From contig JADDTR010000017.1 of assembly GCA_015345905.1 (NCBI GenBank), positions 1-64,000 on the forward strand: DNA of 64,000 nt. Reading direction: 5' to 3'. The notes beneath the pieces are model-generated. The model was given only the letters and a program-made list of their open reading frames with translations. It was not told the DNA's origin and did not search any database. A program made the translations under genes and the position numbers. Shown one piece after another: positions 24,550 to 37,691 of the stretch (its first letter is position 1; each line of letters begins with the position of its first letter). This DNA comes from Aotearoamyces nothofagi. Taxonomy: Eukaryota > Ascomycota > Leotiomycetes > Leotiales > Tympanidaceae.

Positions 24550-26371
24550 TCTCGAGTGGTCTTAAGATGCAAGGTGATCAAGATATGAGCGAGTTTTATA
24601 TTCACTTAGGTACTGAGTGTGGGTCCCGATTTAATTGATTGATATGCTTGGCTATAATTGTAAATATGTGGAGGATTCGATAGATCTATCATATATAGAG
24701 TGAATACATATAACGGTGCCCTAGACTGGGACATCGATCCAGGGCTTTAAATAATATGTTATTATGTGTGAGCACTTTAACAGCGCGTAAGGTTTTTATT
24801 TCCTGGGAATCCTTCCCTTCCCTTCCCATGCTTCTCATCACTGCGGCTCCGGCTCTCAACCACGACCTGGGTGGTTTCTCACAAAGCCGGGTCTCAAACT
24901 CTAGAATAATCACCGGCATGCCACCATACGGTATACTGTACTCCAAGGTTCAAAGAGCAGATAGGGCTCGTTAGTGCGGAGGTGGAGGCTACATTTGTTT
25001 GCTCGAGAGTCTAGAACGACGGCTGGTGTCTGGCAAGGAATGCAAGATGCTGATATATTGCGGCAGCTGGGCTTCGGACTTGGCCCTGGTGCAAACTCTA
25101 AATGCGATTTAGACCACCATTGCTGAGACAACACGATAAACGAGGGCTGGCATGATGTCCTGGACACGAGGACAAATAAGCAGAGACCGGAGACCCGAGG
25201 ATCGGTGGTGGCGGGATGGTCACATGATCCGCAGGGAGATGCTGACTCTGAATCATGCGACGGGCACCGGGAGCACGCTGGGAGTGGGAGACCGAAGAGG
25301 CGCGAATCGATGCAGGATAGCAGGAGATATTAGGGACATGGCCGAGGGTTGATTGCAGCCGTGGGGAGGTAGAAAGATGGGATGGGATGGGATGGTCTGT
25401 ACGTGGTGCGTGTCTCGTGTTGTGACGCTGGACATGACGCTGGACATGACGCTGGACAGATCCTGTCGAGGGATTCCGAGTGACGCGAACGGCCGAGGGG
25501 GCAGCGGGAAGAGGCAGCGCGCGCAGGCAGCACGGCAGGAGCGTTGGGCTTAGGGCTACTCGACAGGCCGCGCGCACAGGCTGCACAGGCTGCTGCACAG
25601 GCTGCACAGGCTGCACCCACAGGCTGCACACGCCCGACGATGCCCGACTCCCAGGCATGCCAGGTACCTGTGGCCGCTGCTCATGCCCGCTGCAGGCTGC
25701 AGCCGCTGTGCTCGCTGTGGCCGCTGTGGCCGCTGTGGCCGCTGTGGCCGCTGTGCTTATTGCCCCCCCGACTCGGCACCGCCCTCGCTGTGCCGGAGCC
25801 CGGAACAGACCCCTACGCTCCCTCGCCCACTGCCCCGTCCGGTCCGACCGCTCGTCGCCGCGAGGTTGGCGGTTGACGTGGTAAAGGCCGCCGCAGCCAG
25901 AGAGCCCAGCCCAGCCAGAGAGCCCAGCCCAGCCCCAGCCCCAGCCCCATCGCATCCCTCCCTCCCTCCCTCCATCCATCCATCCGCCTTCGCATCCGCC
26001 TTCGCATCCATGAAATGAAGGCTCCAGCATAACCAAGAGCCGGCACTCATCTCATCAGCCTCATCGCCCTCATCGATCGCCCTCGTCGCGCCCGTCAGTC
26101 TCCCTCCCCGTCCGGCCCCTCGAGCAATTGACTGCTCCCGCACGGCCACCAGCTGCCATTCCTCCCTCGCCCGCCGGATTGCCACATTGACCCGACACGC
26201 AATCCACATCGCGCACGTCGTGGGGACGCGCTCAGACCGCTCTCCCCTCGCACCCGCCAGACACGCAGACAGGCCGTCTGTTCCATGAGGTTTGGAGTAA
26301 TCAGCATCATCGACACCTATTCTACCGAACTTCATCCGCACCGCTCGACACAAGACCGCAACTCCTCCGCC
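24550..26371. other. Intergenic region and leader of the Zn2Cys6 gene
   Basis: No supported gene is present. 24550-25300 is ordinary-looking spacer. From about 25430 to 26000 the DNA is GC-rich with nested short tandem repeats. Long frames on both strands there (for example 25098-26036 minus and 25480-25884 plus) are products of those repeats. 26000-26371 is CT-rich on the plus strand, fitting a promoter and 5' leader. Confidence 0.6.
25561..25757. repeat. GC-rich 9-bp tandem repeats (CAGGCTGCA and GCTGTGGCC)
   Basis: Two separate 9-bp arrays are visible: CAGGCTGCA near 25570-25630 and CTGTGGCCG near 25707-25757. The shared 9-bp period makes open frames in all phases, explaining the spurious alanine-, cysteine- and tryptophan-rich translations. 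Confidence 0.85.
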
Positions 26372-28688
26372 ATGTCGGCCTACGCTGCTGCCGGCCAGTA
26401 CTCTCACCAGGCGCTACAGCAAGGCGGCGCTCCTGGCAGCAATAATAATAGCCACGACCCCTTGTCGCAGCATCACGGAATCCCTCCTCCTCAGCCATAC
26501 CCCTACGACCCTCAGCAGCCGCTGCAGTCTTATGAGGGCCATGCCAATGGCCAAGGCCAAGATCCCCAGCAGCTGATCTCTGACGGCCAGAAGGGCAATC
26601 GGCTGCGCAAGGCATGCGACTCGTGCAGCATACGCAAGGTGAAGGTATGTCCAGCTGGCTTGCTCGACGCGCTCGAGATATCTGCTAAATCTGACCCCGC
26701 AGTGCGACGAGTCCGGTCCGCCGTGTCGAGCATGCACCGCCCTCGATATCCCGTGTACCTTCGAACGCCCGAGTCGACGACGAGGCCCTCCGAATCGGCA
26801 CGCTGAAGCGATAAAGAGACGTAGGCTCGATTCGCCGACTGCATCGGGTGTCTTCTCGACACCAGCATCACCAAACAATGTCGCTGCCACGTTGGCATCG
26901 TTCTCTTCCCATGCTGTCCTCTCTGCCGAGTCAATCTGTCCATTCTCGACTCTCGAGTTACTTATCGACGACTTCTTCACATACATCCATCCACTTGTTC
27001 CCTTTCCCCACGAGCCCTCGTTCCGCGCTGCCTTTAAACATCGGGAAGATCTGAACAATCCTACCTTTCTCGCCCTGCTGGCGTCGATGGTGGGGGTATT
27101 GGTGGCTTCGTTTCCAAGGAAGCCGAGACTCCATCTCAAAGCACAGCATCGGGAGAAGCTCTTCCCAAACTCGATTAGCTTGGTAGAGCGATGCCATAAG
27201 GTAGCTGTGGAGGCAAGAGGACCAGGATATCTGGACAGAGACTTAACAGTCTACGACGCTGCGACGAGCTACTTCCTGGGATTAGCGTCTGGCTATACTA
27301 TCAATTGGAAGCAGTGCCGATTGTATTTTGCAGAGTGTCTTGTGATAGCAAGGGCAATCGGAGCACACAAGTTAAAGGATCCAGGTTATTATAGTCTTGG
27401 TTCTTTACCGGCAACATATGGCTACGACGGACCGGCTTTCGAAGGAAATGCTGGGGAGCCCGTAGACTACATTAGACAGGAAATTGGGCGGCGAATATTC
27501 TGGACAATGTTTACTGGTGTTAGGTAAGATTCACTCCACCTTCCTCTCTCGCATTCTAATATATTCAAGGTCAATGCAACAACTCGGTGCTACATTTGCA
27601 GAGCTTGTCATTCCACCGCCAACACCTAATGATCCATACCCCCCGCTCCCTCTAGAAGTTGATGACCAGTACATCTTCGCCTCTCACATTGATCCCCAAC
27701 CAGCCGGGACCATCTCCGAAATAGCAGGCTTCAATCTGGGCGTCCAGGTCTACTTGAGCTATGTTCCGTTAAGTACTATGGAGATGGCGTATGGTATCGA
27801 CGAGGTTTTTGATTGGAATCGCCAAAAAAGAGTCATCGAAGAATGCCTTCGCGCAGTAAAACGTAAATTGGAAGGTGTACCGCGTGAGCTTGTGCTTAAC
27901 CCTGGCTCTCAAATCGGCGAGTTTGATCAACCTATCTACGGCGAAAGACAATACTTCCCTCCTGTGCACGATTTCCCTGGCGCCAGAAGTGGCAATAGTA
28001 CTGGTAGGCAAGCCGGCCAATCTACCACAGCTGAGACGAGAAGGTGCCTTCAGTACGAGATCCAGAAAGCCAATATCTATGCCAGCCAGCTTGGAACGCG
28101 AAGTTATCTGGTTGAGAAATACTGGAACCTTCTTGATTCCTCTAATAAGAGGGCGGCATCGAGAGATAGCAGCGCATCAAGTACCCATAGTAGTCCAGGT
28201 ATTATTGCTAGTGGTCTCGATGGAATGATGAGGAATACCGGCATGGGAACGAGTCAGGCACAGTATGATCTGGTGGAGAGTCATATGAGTGCTGAAAGAG
28301 AGAACATTGTGAAAGATCTGTTGCAAGTTTTGGGGAGCATTAGCCAGGTCAACATGGAGCCGAATGGAGGATCCTTCGTAAGTCCTAAAAGCACGAATCT
28401 AATGCCTCGCCATTAACAATCCCACAGATCAACAAAATTCGCCAGATCGCATCGACTCTCCTCGATACCCCTCGCAACCGAAAGGGCCCGCTAGCTCTCA
28501 AGGCGGAAGAATATCTCGGCCGTTTCTTGGATGTTCTGATGAAGCTAGAGCGCGTCTCGCCGGCCAGGAGTCGTGGCTTTGATGGTCCCGAAGAGGAGGA
28601 CGAGGAGGAGGAATTGAGGAATTGGGCTGATATGAGGGAATTCCAGTCGAGATTTGCACAAAGCGGTGGCTTCTTGAATGAGAGCTAG
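26372..28688 (+). CDS. Zn2Cys6 binuclear-cluster transcription factor
   Basis: Fungal nuclear regulator. Four exons (26372-26644, 26703-27523, 27570-28377, 28428-28688) give about 720 residues from the ATG at 26372 (CCGCCATGT). An in-frame ATG at 26285 would add 29 residues. The N-terminus is Gln/Pro/Gly-rich. The zinc cluster spans residues 82-109 with spacing C-x2-C-x6-C-x6-C-x2-C-x6-C; the first intron falls inside it, directly before the third cysteine. A basic linker (RRRGPPNRH) follows. The fungal-specific middle homology region starts near residue 160 (DDFFTYIHPLVPFPHEP) and continues to about 500. The C-terminus has an acidic run (EEEDEEEE). Target genes are unknown; the adjacent permease and noxB are not evidence enough to assign them. 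It converges on noxB. Confidence 0.93.
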
Positions 28689-29136
28689 ATATCTGGTTTA
28701 TGCTCTGGCACTGAGCTGCTACTGCACCGGCTTGCAGAATGGATGATTGGCTGGATGGGTAGGGTGGGTCAACTATAGAGATTCCCTGGGCAACGGGCGT
28801 TCTGGATGATCATCATGGGAGTAGGCCTTCCAAGCTAAAATTGGGTTCTCAAGGGGCTATATATTACAGAAACGAGGTATTCAACGCCTCTGGCTCTCAC
28901 TAGCTGTTGATTTACTGTTTCGGTAGAGGAAAGGATTGCTAGGTTTTTATATAATTAGACATTGTAGACAATACAGTACACCTCAATATGGTTCAGGTAA
29001 ATAAGTGTCGAATTGGTAAGAAGTCTGAAGCCAACTAAACTATTTTATTCACGTGATCCCAAGGCCTCCCAGGGCCTGGCTTTAATCTCTTCTAGTTGAA
29101 TGGCAGGACAAGAAGCCTACGATCCCAAAAATAAGT
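28689..29136. other. Convergent intergenic region (Zn2Cys6 gene / noxB)
   Basis: This 448-bp stretch between two facing 3' ends is AT-rich and presumably holds both 3' untranslated regions and terminators. No reading frame is supported. Confidence 0.6.
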
Positions 29137-31100
29137 CTAGAAGTTCTCTTTGCCCCAGACATAAGACCAATCTAAACGATGTTAGTCGGAATTTGGAGAG
29201 GGTAGATAAAATAGATGGTATCTGGGAAAATTGAGATATACCTGGGTCAGAGAACTCGTTACACTTGACATGTAGTTGTGATCCAAGACCCTTGGGCCCA
29301 CAGAAGAACACACCACTTGAACAGTATCAGCTTAAGAACTAGAGAATAATCGGGGGTGGCATACCTTGCACCAGGGCTATGTATCTTGCGGATGGACTTG
29401 AAGATCGCATTCCAGTTCGGTCTTCCAAAGTTTGTTGGAGCACGAAGACCAGTGATTGCGTCTCTATCGGCGTTAGCATCATTGATCATAATGTTGGTCG
29501 CGTCGTCAGCCTTGATTTTAGCGGTAAGATACTGGATCAATAATTAGTAAAGGCTAGAGCATCTCATACACACTACTTACTGTATGAATTTCAATATGAT
29601 TGTCCATATCCTGGGCTTCGATAGCAAGTAGAAGTGACCTGAACCATTCGAAAGAGCCAAAATCTCTGCAAACCCAGAAGAAGTAGACTTTCCGAAGGCG
29701 TGTCTTCTTTTGAGGGTAGTTCATTCTATACCAGATGCTCTTGAGAATTGATGCGAATGGCGTCACGCCAATACCTGCACCAACAAGAACCGCAGTTTCG
29801 TACTTGAAAACATCTTCAGAAGCACTACCGAATGGACCATCGATATAAACTCGTGGAAGAATACGTCGAAGTGCTGGGTCGACACCATCTGTGCCTGGGC
29901 CATTCTTGTTCACACCAACAACTTGCGATGCATCTGCCTTATCTCTTGGTTTATCGAATTCGCATCCAAGTGCCTTGGCTATTGCTTTAGTAAAATCCCC
30001 GACCACTCGGATGTGAATAGAGATATAGTCCTCTTCGGGAGCGCTAGTCAGCGTAAAGGGGTGATATTGCCAGAGAGATACTTCTGGGCAGCAGATAAAG
30101 ATATATTGTCCGGCTCTGGTCTTGGTGTGCTCCTTCTTAATCTGGATCTCACAAACGTTGCTGGGATGCTGGACGACCTTGGAGATGTAAGTCTTGTGCT
30201 TTCCACGAATCTCTCGAGCAATCCTCTCCATGAGATAAATATATCCACCATACATCCAGTATTGCCAGAACACGCCAACTGCAGTTGAACCAATGGAGAT
30301 ACAGAATGGCGCAAAGTCGGGTTGAATCATGCAGAAAGCGCCATGGATCGCCCAGAAGACAAAGAATATCACAAATAGATGATGAGTATACCAGAAACGT
30401 TCGAAATTGGCACGTCGAGCTTTTTCGACGGATGTTAGCACCATTGCCATCAACGCTACCAGCATGACATATCCAGACCATCCAGGCCCAGTGACGAAAT
30501 TGGCTACAAGCCAACCAACAAATCCTAGACCTTGCTTGGCAGAAAGCTGGGCAAAATTGTTCCAGTGGGCAATTGTATGAACCCATGAGAAAAACACGAT
30601 TGACCAGGCTGTTGTCTTGTGGAAAGTGATGTTCTTGTCAAATTGTATAATGCCATTCAATGGAGTCTGACGTGCTAACGATATGAGCGTACGACAAACC
30701 GGAAATAGAATCATGGCGACATCAAAATGGAGTACCAGGGCGGAAGATCTGGCTATTGGATATGTAAGCCCAAAGTTGTCTCGAGCTCCTTGGAGGCTGT
30801 CCTTGAGCTGATAGTTCATAAATCCGAACGAGAACACCATAGCATGAATGCCAGCAAAAACGAAGACGAAACTATATATACTCATTAGCTTATCCTTTCC
30901 AAGTTTACTAAGGTCACATACAATCGACGATATCCTTCATTGACCATCCAGCGACTGAACTTCTCCTTCATGTTATATTCCCGTTGCGTCTCACCGCTCA
31001 TCTCGCCAGACATTAGCATTCTCGTGAGAGGCGGCCATCTTGACCTTTCCGAGACCTTTTCAGATATGCTTGACCGAGAATCGAACGACTTCACAGACAT
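29137..31100 (-). CDS. noxB: NADPH oxidase catalytic subunit, NoxB/Nox2 type
   Basis: Membrane flavocytochrome that moves electrons from NADPH to oxygen, giving superoxide; in filamentous fungi NoxB acts in ascospore germination, hyphal differentiation and host penetration. Five exons (31100-30922, 30871-29581, 29531-29365, 29315-29242, 29171-29137) give 581 residues. The N-terminal extension ending in MKEKFSRWMVNEGYRR marks NoxB rather than NoxA. Expected haem ligands are visible as His pairs 144/158 and 223/236. FAD binding is at HPFTLTSAP (about 330), NADPH binding at GAGIGVTPF (about 425) and FFCGPKGLG, and the protein ends in the typical VWGKENF. The start is the first ATG after an in-frame upstream stop. 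No EF-hands are present, as expected for this subclass. Confidence 0.95.
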
Positions 31101-32905
31101 CACGGCCGCGGCGCGACCTAGGTCGTCTTACCAAATGCCTGCCTGATCTGTATATCCTTTCCGCTCAGGTCAACAAGACAGATTTAGAGTTGTTGATTAA
31201 AGATGGGTGTATTATTCAGAACCAGCTGAGGAACCAAGTTGGTTCAAAGAAGGGAAGGGGAAACCAGGAAAGAGTGAACGAAGAAAGCCTGTTATGAGTG
31301 CAGCAGTTAGCACTCGAATCGTTGCAGCAAGAGAAGAGATTGGGGTAAGTACCTATACACAATGCCTGCACCGGTGACTTCTTCCAACTCCAGCGATTAA
31401 TAGAACTTAGAGTTTGAAATATATATAAAGTAAAAGGGTAGAGAAAAAGAGGGCAACGGAAGTTTGGGAGCCAATGTGGGAAAGGTGATGTTTATGCTAG
31501 GACACGTCGGATTGGAGTTGCCTGTAGTTGCCAACGTCTGAGCATCCAGTCTCAACCGTCTCATACACAAATACACGGCGCGTGGGACAACGACTCATTT
31601 TTGGTCCGCTGGTCGAAACACTGGGGCCTAGATGAGTCTAGACTAGGTAACAAGGCGCTAGGGTATCTATAGGAGAGTCTGAAGGAGAGATATGGAGAAA
31701 GAGACCCACGAGGGCAGAGTCTGTTCTGCAACGCGAGCAGCGTGAGCATCGCCGGCCCAGGGCAGGCTGGCGACACTGGTGCCAGACAGCATGGAAGACG
31801 AACCAGGGTGGCAGCATTACTCCGTATCCTGTGGTCTATATACAATCCATACAGCAATATGAAAAAGAAGAAAAGGGCAGGTTGGAGCTGAACTTGGGCC
31901 GCCAGTCAGACCACCGAGAGCCTCTGTTATCAGAATAAATGTAACCTTAAGAGTGTCTGTTTGGGCAGTCTGTGCTGAGAGGCCGTGTTTAGAGGGTTTG
32001 GCTTGGACTTGGTATCAGAATTGGTTGCTTTGTCGTTCGTTTGGGCAAGGGGCCATGTCTGGGATCTCCTGCGTTAGAGCTTCGTTTTGTGACATGGGCC
32101 TGTAACGACTCGCGACGGTTGTGCACATTGCGTGCCGCTCTATCCTGCCGCCCGAGGACTACAATCACTTTTCGCTTGAGAATCCTTACCGTCTATTCCT
32201 GGCAAAGGCCTCTTTAAACATAACAGCTTCTCGTTCGTCTCTTTGATAACCGTCTACGGTGTAGCTCCTGAGAGCGAGCTATTCTATACAAGCCTAGACT
32301 GCGTAGAGAATTCTGACGGAACCAATCAATGGATCCAAGAGGGATCTCTACTATCAAGCTCTCCGGTTCCCAACACTCCAAGGGAAGTTGAGAGCAATAT
32401 AGTAATATCTATAATTCACAAACACTAAAAGTCACGAGTGGCAAAGATGAAACCAGATATAGTCAAAAACGATCTGGACATCCGTATATGGATGCAAGGT
32501 CAAGCTCCTCTATCGGGTATATGACCAAAACGCCAGAAAGGCGAGGTATTAGCGCATCACGTTCAAGGGACTCGATAGACGCCCTTCCAAGATCATAGCT
32601 TTAAATTCACCGGACTACATGTATCAATCACCTGCAAAATGAGCCGACCGTCGCACAACAAAAGGATTCCACGGTGATGTATTGTCGACCCCGGGAGACC
32701 AACGCATACTGCGCATGCAAGATCATGATCTAATTCCTCCGTATGCTACCACTGCACTAATCTCTGCCATCATCACATTGATCCCCGCTGCGGATCCTTC
32801 CTTGCTCAATGTCTCACTTATCGCATGCAGAACCAGACCGAATAGTTGAAAGGAACAGTGACGCCAGCAAATCCATAACGCGACAAAGTAATGCCACTAG
32901 CCTCG
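31101..32905. other. 1.8-kb upstream region of noxB / downstream of ubc4
   Basis: No gene is supported. Short frames (31561-31857 minus, 32243-32428 plus) lack recognisable content. The interval should include the noxB promoter and leader on its left and the ubc4 3' untranslated region on its right. Confidence 0.5.
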
Positions 32906-33762
<857 letters not shown>

Positions 33763-34414
33763 AGCTGTGTGCTTTGAAGTTCAATACTGTTCGGTGTCGA
33801 TGTAACAAGATGAGGTTGTTGCGTTCAGGCTACGACGGCGTTCTCGTTAGTGCTAAAACAGGCGACTGATCTGAAATGACGCAGAATAGCCAGCGGAAGC
33901 GGCACGTCGATGATGAACTTACCAGCTGTGTGCAAGATGACGATACGAGTTCGTGGGCAATAAGATTCGCTGGGAAACCTCGTTGTTGTGGTCTTGTGTC
34001 GGTGTTGGAGATTGAGAAAGTGAATCTGGGAGCGAAAGTACCGGTTTCTAGCGCCCGGTCTGCGCCTGCGTCTCTGTTGAAATTGTAAGGCTTTAGTGGC
34101 TATTACGGCTGTGAGTGGGTAAGGCTTTCAAACTATTAGTAAGGCAACAACAATTCTATTCAGTTTTGCAGGCTATATCTATATCTACCATAGGTGTGAC
34201 AAGAATATACTATGTTTAATATTTATTCGCAAGCTGCATCTACAGTTCATTCATCGCTCGCATGATTCTTGAAACTCGGAGTTATTAGCCATGCAAGTAG
34301 TGGATGACGTCTTTGTCACGGGTCGAAGCCCGGAAGCAGCCGAGAAGAAAGTGTCATGCCATCTGGAGCAAACAGATCGAATAGAGGAAGGTTTGTGATA
34401 TTTGGCAATCTGTT
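33763..34414. other. Intergenic, ubc4 promoter
   Basis: About 650 bp hold the ubc4 promoter and the 3' region of the glutaryl-CoA dehydrogenase gene. The frame at 33876-34088 has no recognisable protein character. Confidence 0.5.
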
Positions 34415-35803
34415 CTATACAAAGGCCTGGATTCCCGTTATTGCTCTTCCAAGGATGAGGGCTACAGATTATCCGTCAGTACTCGTGTGGTCAAGAAGAA
34501 TGTTCGCGGACCTACCGTGAATATCACTTTGACCCTCATATGTCTGAGTCACGAACAAATTTGCCACGTGTCTGCCTATACCATACTCATCACTGACAGC
34601 ATTTCCGCCAAACACTTCTTGCAGAATTCGTGCATTTACTAGAGCACGATCGCAATTCTGTCTTTTGATCATGCTGATCATCTCAGGTGCCGCTTTGCCG
34701 TTATCCTTCAATCTACCAACTTGAGTACAAGCAAGAATGCCAAAGGCTGCATCTGTCGTGGCATCTGCGAGTTTCTTCTGCACAAGCTGATACTTGGCAA
34801 GTGGGTTCCCCTTAAATTGCTTCCTCTCAAGCGCATATGTCCTCGTCCGAGCAATACAATCTTCCAAAGCACCAATAGTTCCCCAAGCAATACCATAACG
34901 AGCGCTGTTCAGGCACGAGAACGGTCCTTTCAGGCCTTCGATATCAGGGAACATGTTAGCTTCAGGTACAGGGCATTCGTCCATCTGTATCATGCCAGTA
35001 AGTGACGCCCGAAGACCATTTTTGTTCTTTATTGCTGGTGTCTCCAGGGTTCCCGGCGGACATTCAGATCTCTCAATCAAAAAGCCTCGGATTTTACCAG
35101 TCTCTTGCAATTTCGCCCAAACAAGCAGGACATCAGCTATTGGGGAGTTTGTAATCCACGTCTTAGACCCTGACAGTGAGTAGTACCCCTTCTTCGTCGG
35201 ATGGGGTTTTGCTGTAGTCTCCATCGATCCAGGATCACTTCCGTGATTTGGCTCGGTCAAGCCGAAGCAACCCAATATTTCTCCCTTTGCCATCTTTGGA
35301 AGGAACTTATCCTTCACCTCTTGTGTTCCAAACTCCTCAATGCCACCCATTGCGAGAGAGGATTGGACCGACATCCCTGATCTGTATCCACTATCGACTC
35401 GTTCAACAGCTCGAGTGATGAGACCAGACGCAACACTTGATACCCCGGCACAATCATAACCCTTAATTGTAGCTCCCAGCAAGCCTAGTTCACCCATTTC
35501 CTGAAGGATCTTCTTATCATAATGCTCGTCTCGATATGCCTCTATGCGAAATTGACCGATTAGCATTGGAACTCCGACGCAGAAGTTAGGCTTACGAAGT
35601 ACTCTAGGAAGCATGCGCTCTCGGCAGTAGGATTCTGCTGTTTCTGCAATGGCGAGCTCCTCTTCAGTGAAGAGGCTCTGGGATCCTAAGGGATCCTCCC
35701 AATTGAAGGGGGGGGACGAATGAGCTACATAGCTACGCAAAGCTGTAGACCGGCTAGCGGCGGTTAATTGCCTTGCAGAACTTCGAATGGGCGATTTGTA
35801 CAT
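34415..35803 (-). CDS. Glutaryl-CoA dehydrogenase, mitochondrial
   Basis: FAD enzyme of lysine/tryptophan catabolism that oxidises and decarboxylates glutaryl-CoA to crotonyl-CoA. Three exons (35803-35596, 35541-34516, 34461-34415) give 426 residues. The N-terminus is Arg/Ser-rich without acids (MYKSPIRSSARQLTAASRS), a mitochondrial presequence. The 54-bp first intron is a multiple of three with no stop, so it reads through and inserts 18 residues if missed; removing it restores RVLQAYRDEHYD, the family sequence. FAD-site motif GCFGLTEPNHGSDPGSM and the catalytic-base region TYEGQSDIH (Glu about 405) are intact. The last exon adds ALILGRAITGIQAF. Divergent from FEN1 across 552 bp. Confidence 0.93.
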
Positions 35804-36355
35804 GTTATCTAGGCCTTAGACGTAACAAATTATAGGATAATCATTGAAGCCAAAGGTCGCTGCTGTTTATATCGTCTCCGTTGAGCGGAACGTGAATAAG
35901 GTGGCAGGCTAAGTTCCCCATACTACCTGACGGAAGCACCCGATTACCTCGGCATTTTTCAGACTAGAGAGATCTATTTATGGGATTTGAATTTTGCTAT
36001 ATGAAAATGGCCGAGGTTTTTTATTTGATTGGAGGATTCTTTACAACTTTCAGATCAAAGAAGAACATTGTCGCGTATAAAGGTCCAAGATATATTCATG
36101 GATAATGGCTTCATGATGCTGAACGTCTAAGCGGTAGCGACCACAGCGATCCGTCCTTCCCCGCTGTATATGCCTAACTAGTTAGGCATAAACTAATTAA
36201 ACGCGGAACCGCGTTTCTTCGCGTCTTACGCACCGCACCCCACGTCATATCGCGTTTCTAACCATCGGAGAACTTTTCTTGTATATCTTTCCAGAATACG
36301 CATAACATACTAGACAAGCTCCTTTAACCACGAAGAGAGAGCCACAATAACTACG
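35804..36355. other. Divergent promoter region, glutaryl-CoA dehydrogenase / FEN1
   Basis: This 552-bp stretch is shared by two start codons. The half next to FEN1 has a cluster of ACGCG cores (annotated separately). The half next to the dehydrogenase has none that I can see. Confidence 0.6.
36199..36257. promoter_or_regulatory. Cluster of four ACGCG (MCB-core) sites upstream of FEN1
   Basis: ACGCG or its complement CGCGT occurs at 36201, 36210, 36220 and 36251, which is 101-155 bp before the FEN1 ATG. The first two form an inverted repeat, AAACGCGG-AA-CCGCGTTT, at 36199-36216. ACGCG is the core of the MluI cell-cycle box bound by MBF, which drives G1/S genes such as FEN1/RAD27 in yeasts. 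Presence of the motif is seen; regulation is inferred. Confidence 0.6.
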
Positions 36356-37691
36356 ATGGGTATCAAGCAACTCTTCTCGATTATTCGGGATGAGGCACCA
36401 GAAGCTGTGAAGGAGGGTGAGATCAAGAACCAATTTGGTAGGAAAGTCGCAATTGTACGAATCTATGATATTAAAATTATTGCCATGGACTAACTTCTTT
36501 GCAGGATGCGTATGGATTCTAGGATCATACTCTCCGCACATATGCTTACATATTTCCAGTTCCATGAGCATTTACAGCTTCCTCATCGCAGTTCGATCTG
36601 AAGGTCAAATGCTTACGAATGAGTCTGGTGAGACAACGTCACATCTCATGGGGATGTTTTATCGAACTCTTCGGATTGTTGACAGTGGTATCAAGCCTCT
36701 CTATGTTTTTGATGGTGCACCACCAAAGCTCAAGTCCGGCGAATTGGCCAAACGATTTCAGCGAAAGGCAGAAGCAACAGATGGCCTAGAAGAAGCTAAG
36801 GAAATTGGAACTGCAGAGGAGGTAGAGAAATTCTCAAGAAGGACTGTCAGGGTTACAAGAGAGCACAATGCTGAGTGCCAAAGGCTCTTAAAGCTGATGG
36901 GTATACCATATATTATAGCACCGACGGAAGCTGAGGCACAATGCGCAGTTCTGGCCCGAGCTGGTAAAGTCTATGCTGCTGCTAGTGAGGATATGGACAC
37001 GCTCTGCTTTGATTCGCCCATTCTTTTAAGGCATCTTACGTTCAGCGAGCAACGAAAGGAGCCTATTCAGGAAATTCACCTTGACAAAGTCCTCAGCGGC
37101 TTGAACATGGAACGAAAGCAGGTAAGCTTTTTTATTTGAATGGCAAGGATCATTGCTGATGCTATATAGTTTGTTGATCTCTGCATTCTGCTCGGCTGTG
37201 ACTACCTCGATCCCATCCCCAAAATTGGTCCCAATACTGCACTGAAGATGATTCGCGAGCATGGCACGCTCGAGAAAGTCGTAGAATGGATCAATAAAGA
37301 CGAGAAGAAGCGCTACACTATCCCCGATGATTGGCCTTATGCTGATGCTCGAGAACTCTTCTTCAAGCCAGATGTTCGGCCTGCGGATGACCCAGAATGT
37401 GATTTCAAATGGGAGGCACCTGATGTAGAAGGCCTTGTCCAATTTCTTGTCACAGAGAAGGGGTTTTCCGAAGATCGCGTTCGAGCTTCAGTTGGAAAGT
37501 TACAGAAAAACTTGAAAAGCGCGCAACAAGCTCGACTGGAGGGGTTTTTTAAACCAGTCCCAAAGACGGAGGAGGAAATAAAGAATCTAAAGAGAAAGAA
37601 CGAGCAGAAGAATGAAGAGAAAAGGAAGAAGCTTAAGGAAGACAAGAAGGAGAAGCAGGTCAGCAAATCTAAACCAAAGATGAATAGGTAG
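36356..37691 (+). CDS. fen1: Flap endonuclease 1 (FEN1/RAD27)
   Basis: Structure-specific nuclease that removes 5' flaps in Okazaki-fragment maturation and long-patch base-excision repair, in the nucleus. Four exons (36356-36454, 36505-36509, 36560-37121, 37170-37691) give 395 residues. Exon 2 is a 5-nt microexon, GATGC, between two 50-bp introns. It encodes Asp34, the first metal-binding aspartate, and two bases of Ala35; without it the frame is lost and the family sequence VAIDASMSIYSF cannot form. Other catalytic acids are in VFDGAPP (D86), [15 protein letters not shown] and GCDYLDPI. The C-terminus has the PCNA-binding box QARLEGFF followed by a lysine-rich tail. ACGCG sites lie upstream. 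Confidence 0.96.

Noticed and set aside
25098-26036. 312-residue minus-strand frame
   Set aside because: It is built from 9-bp GC-rich repeats and Gly/Trp- or Ala/Thr-rich low complexity, and frames in other phases are equally open.
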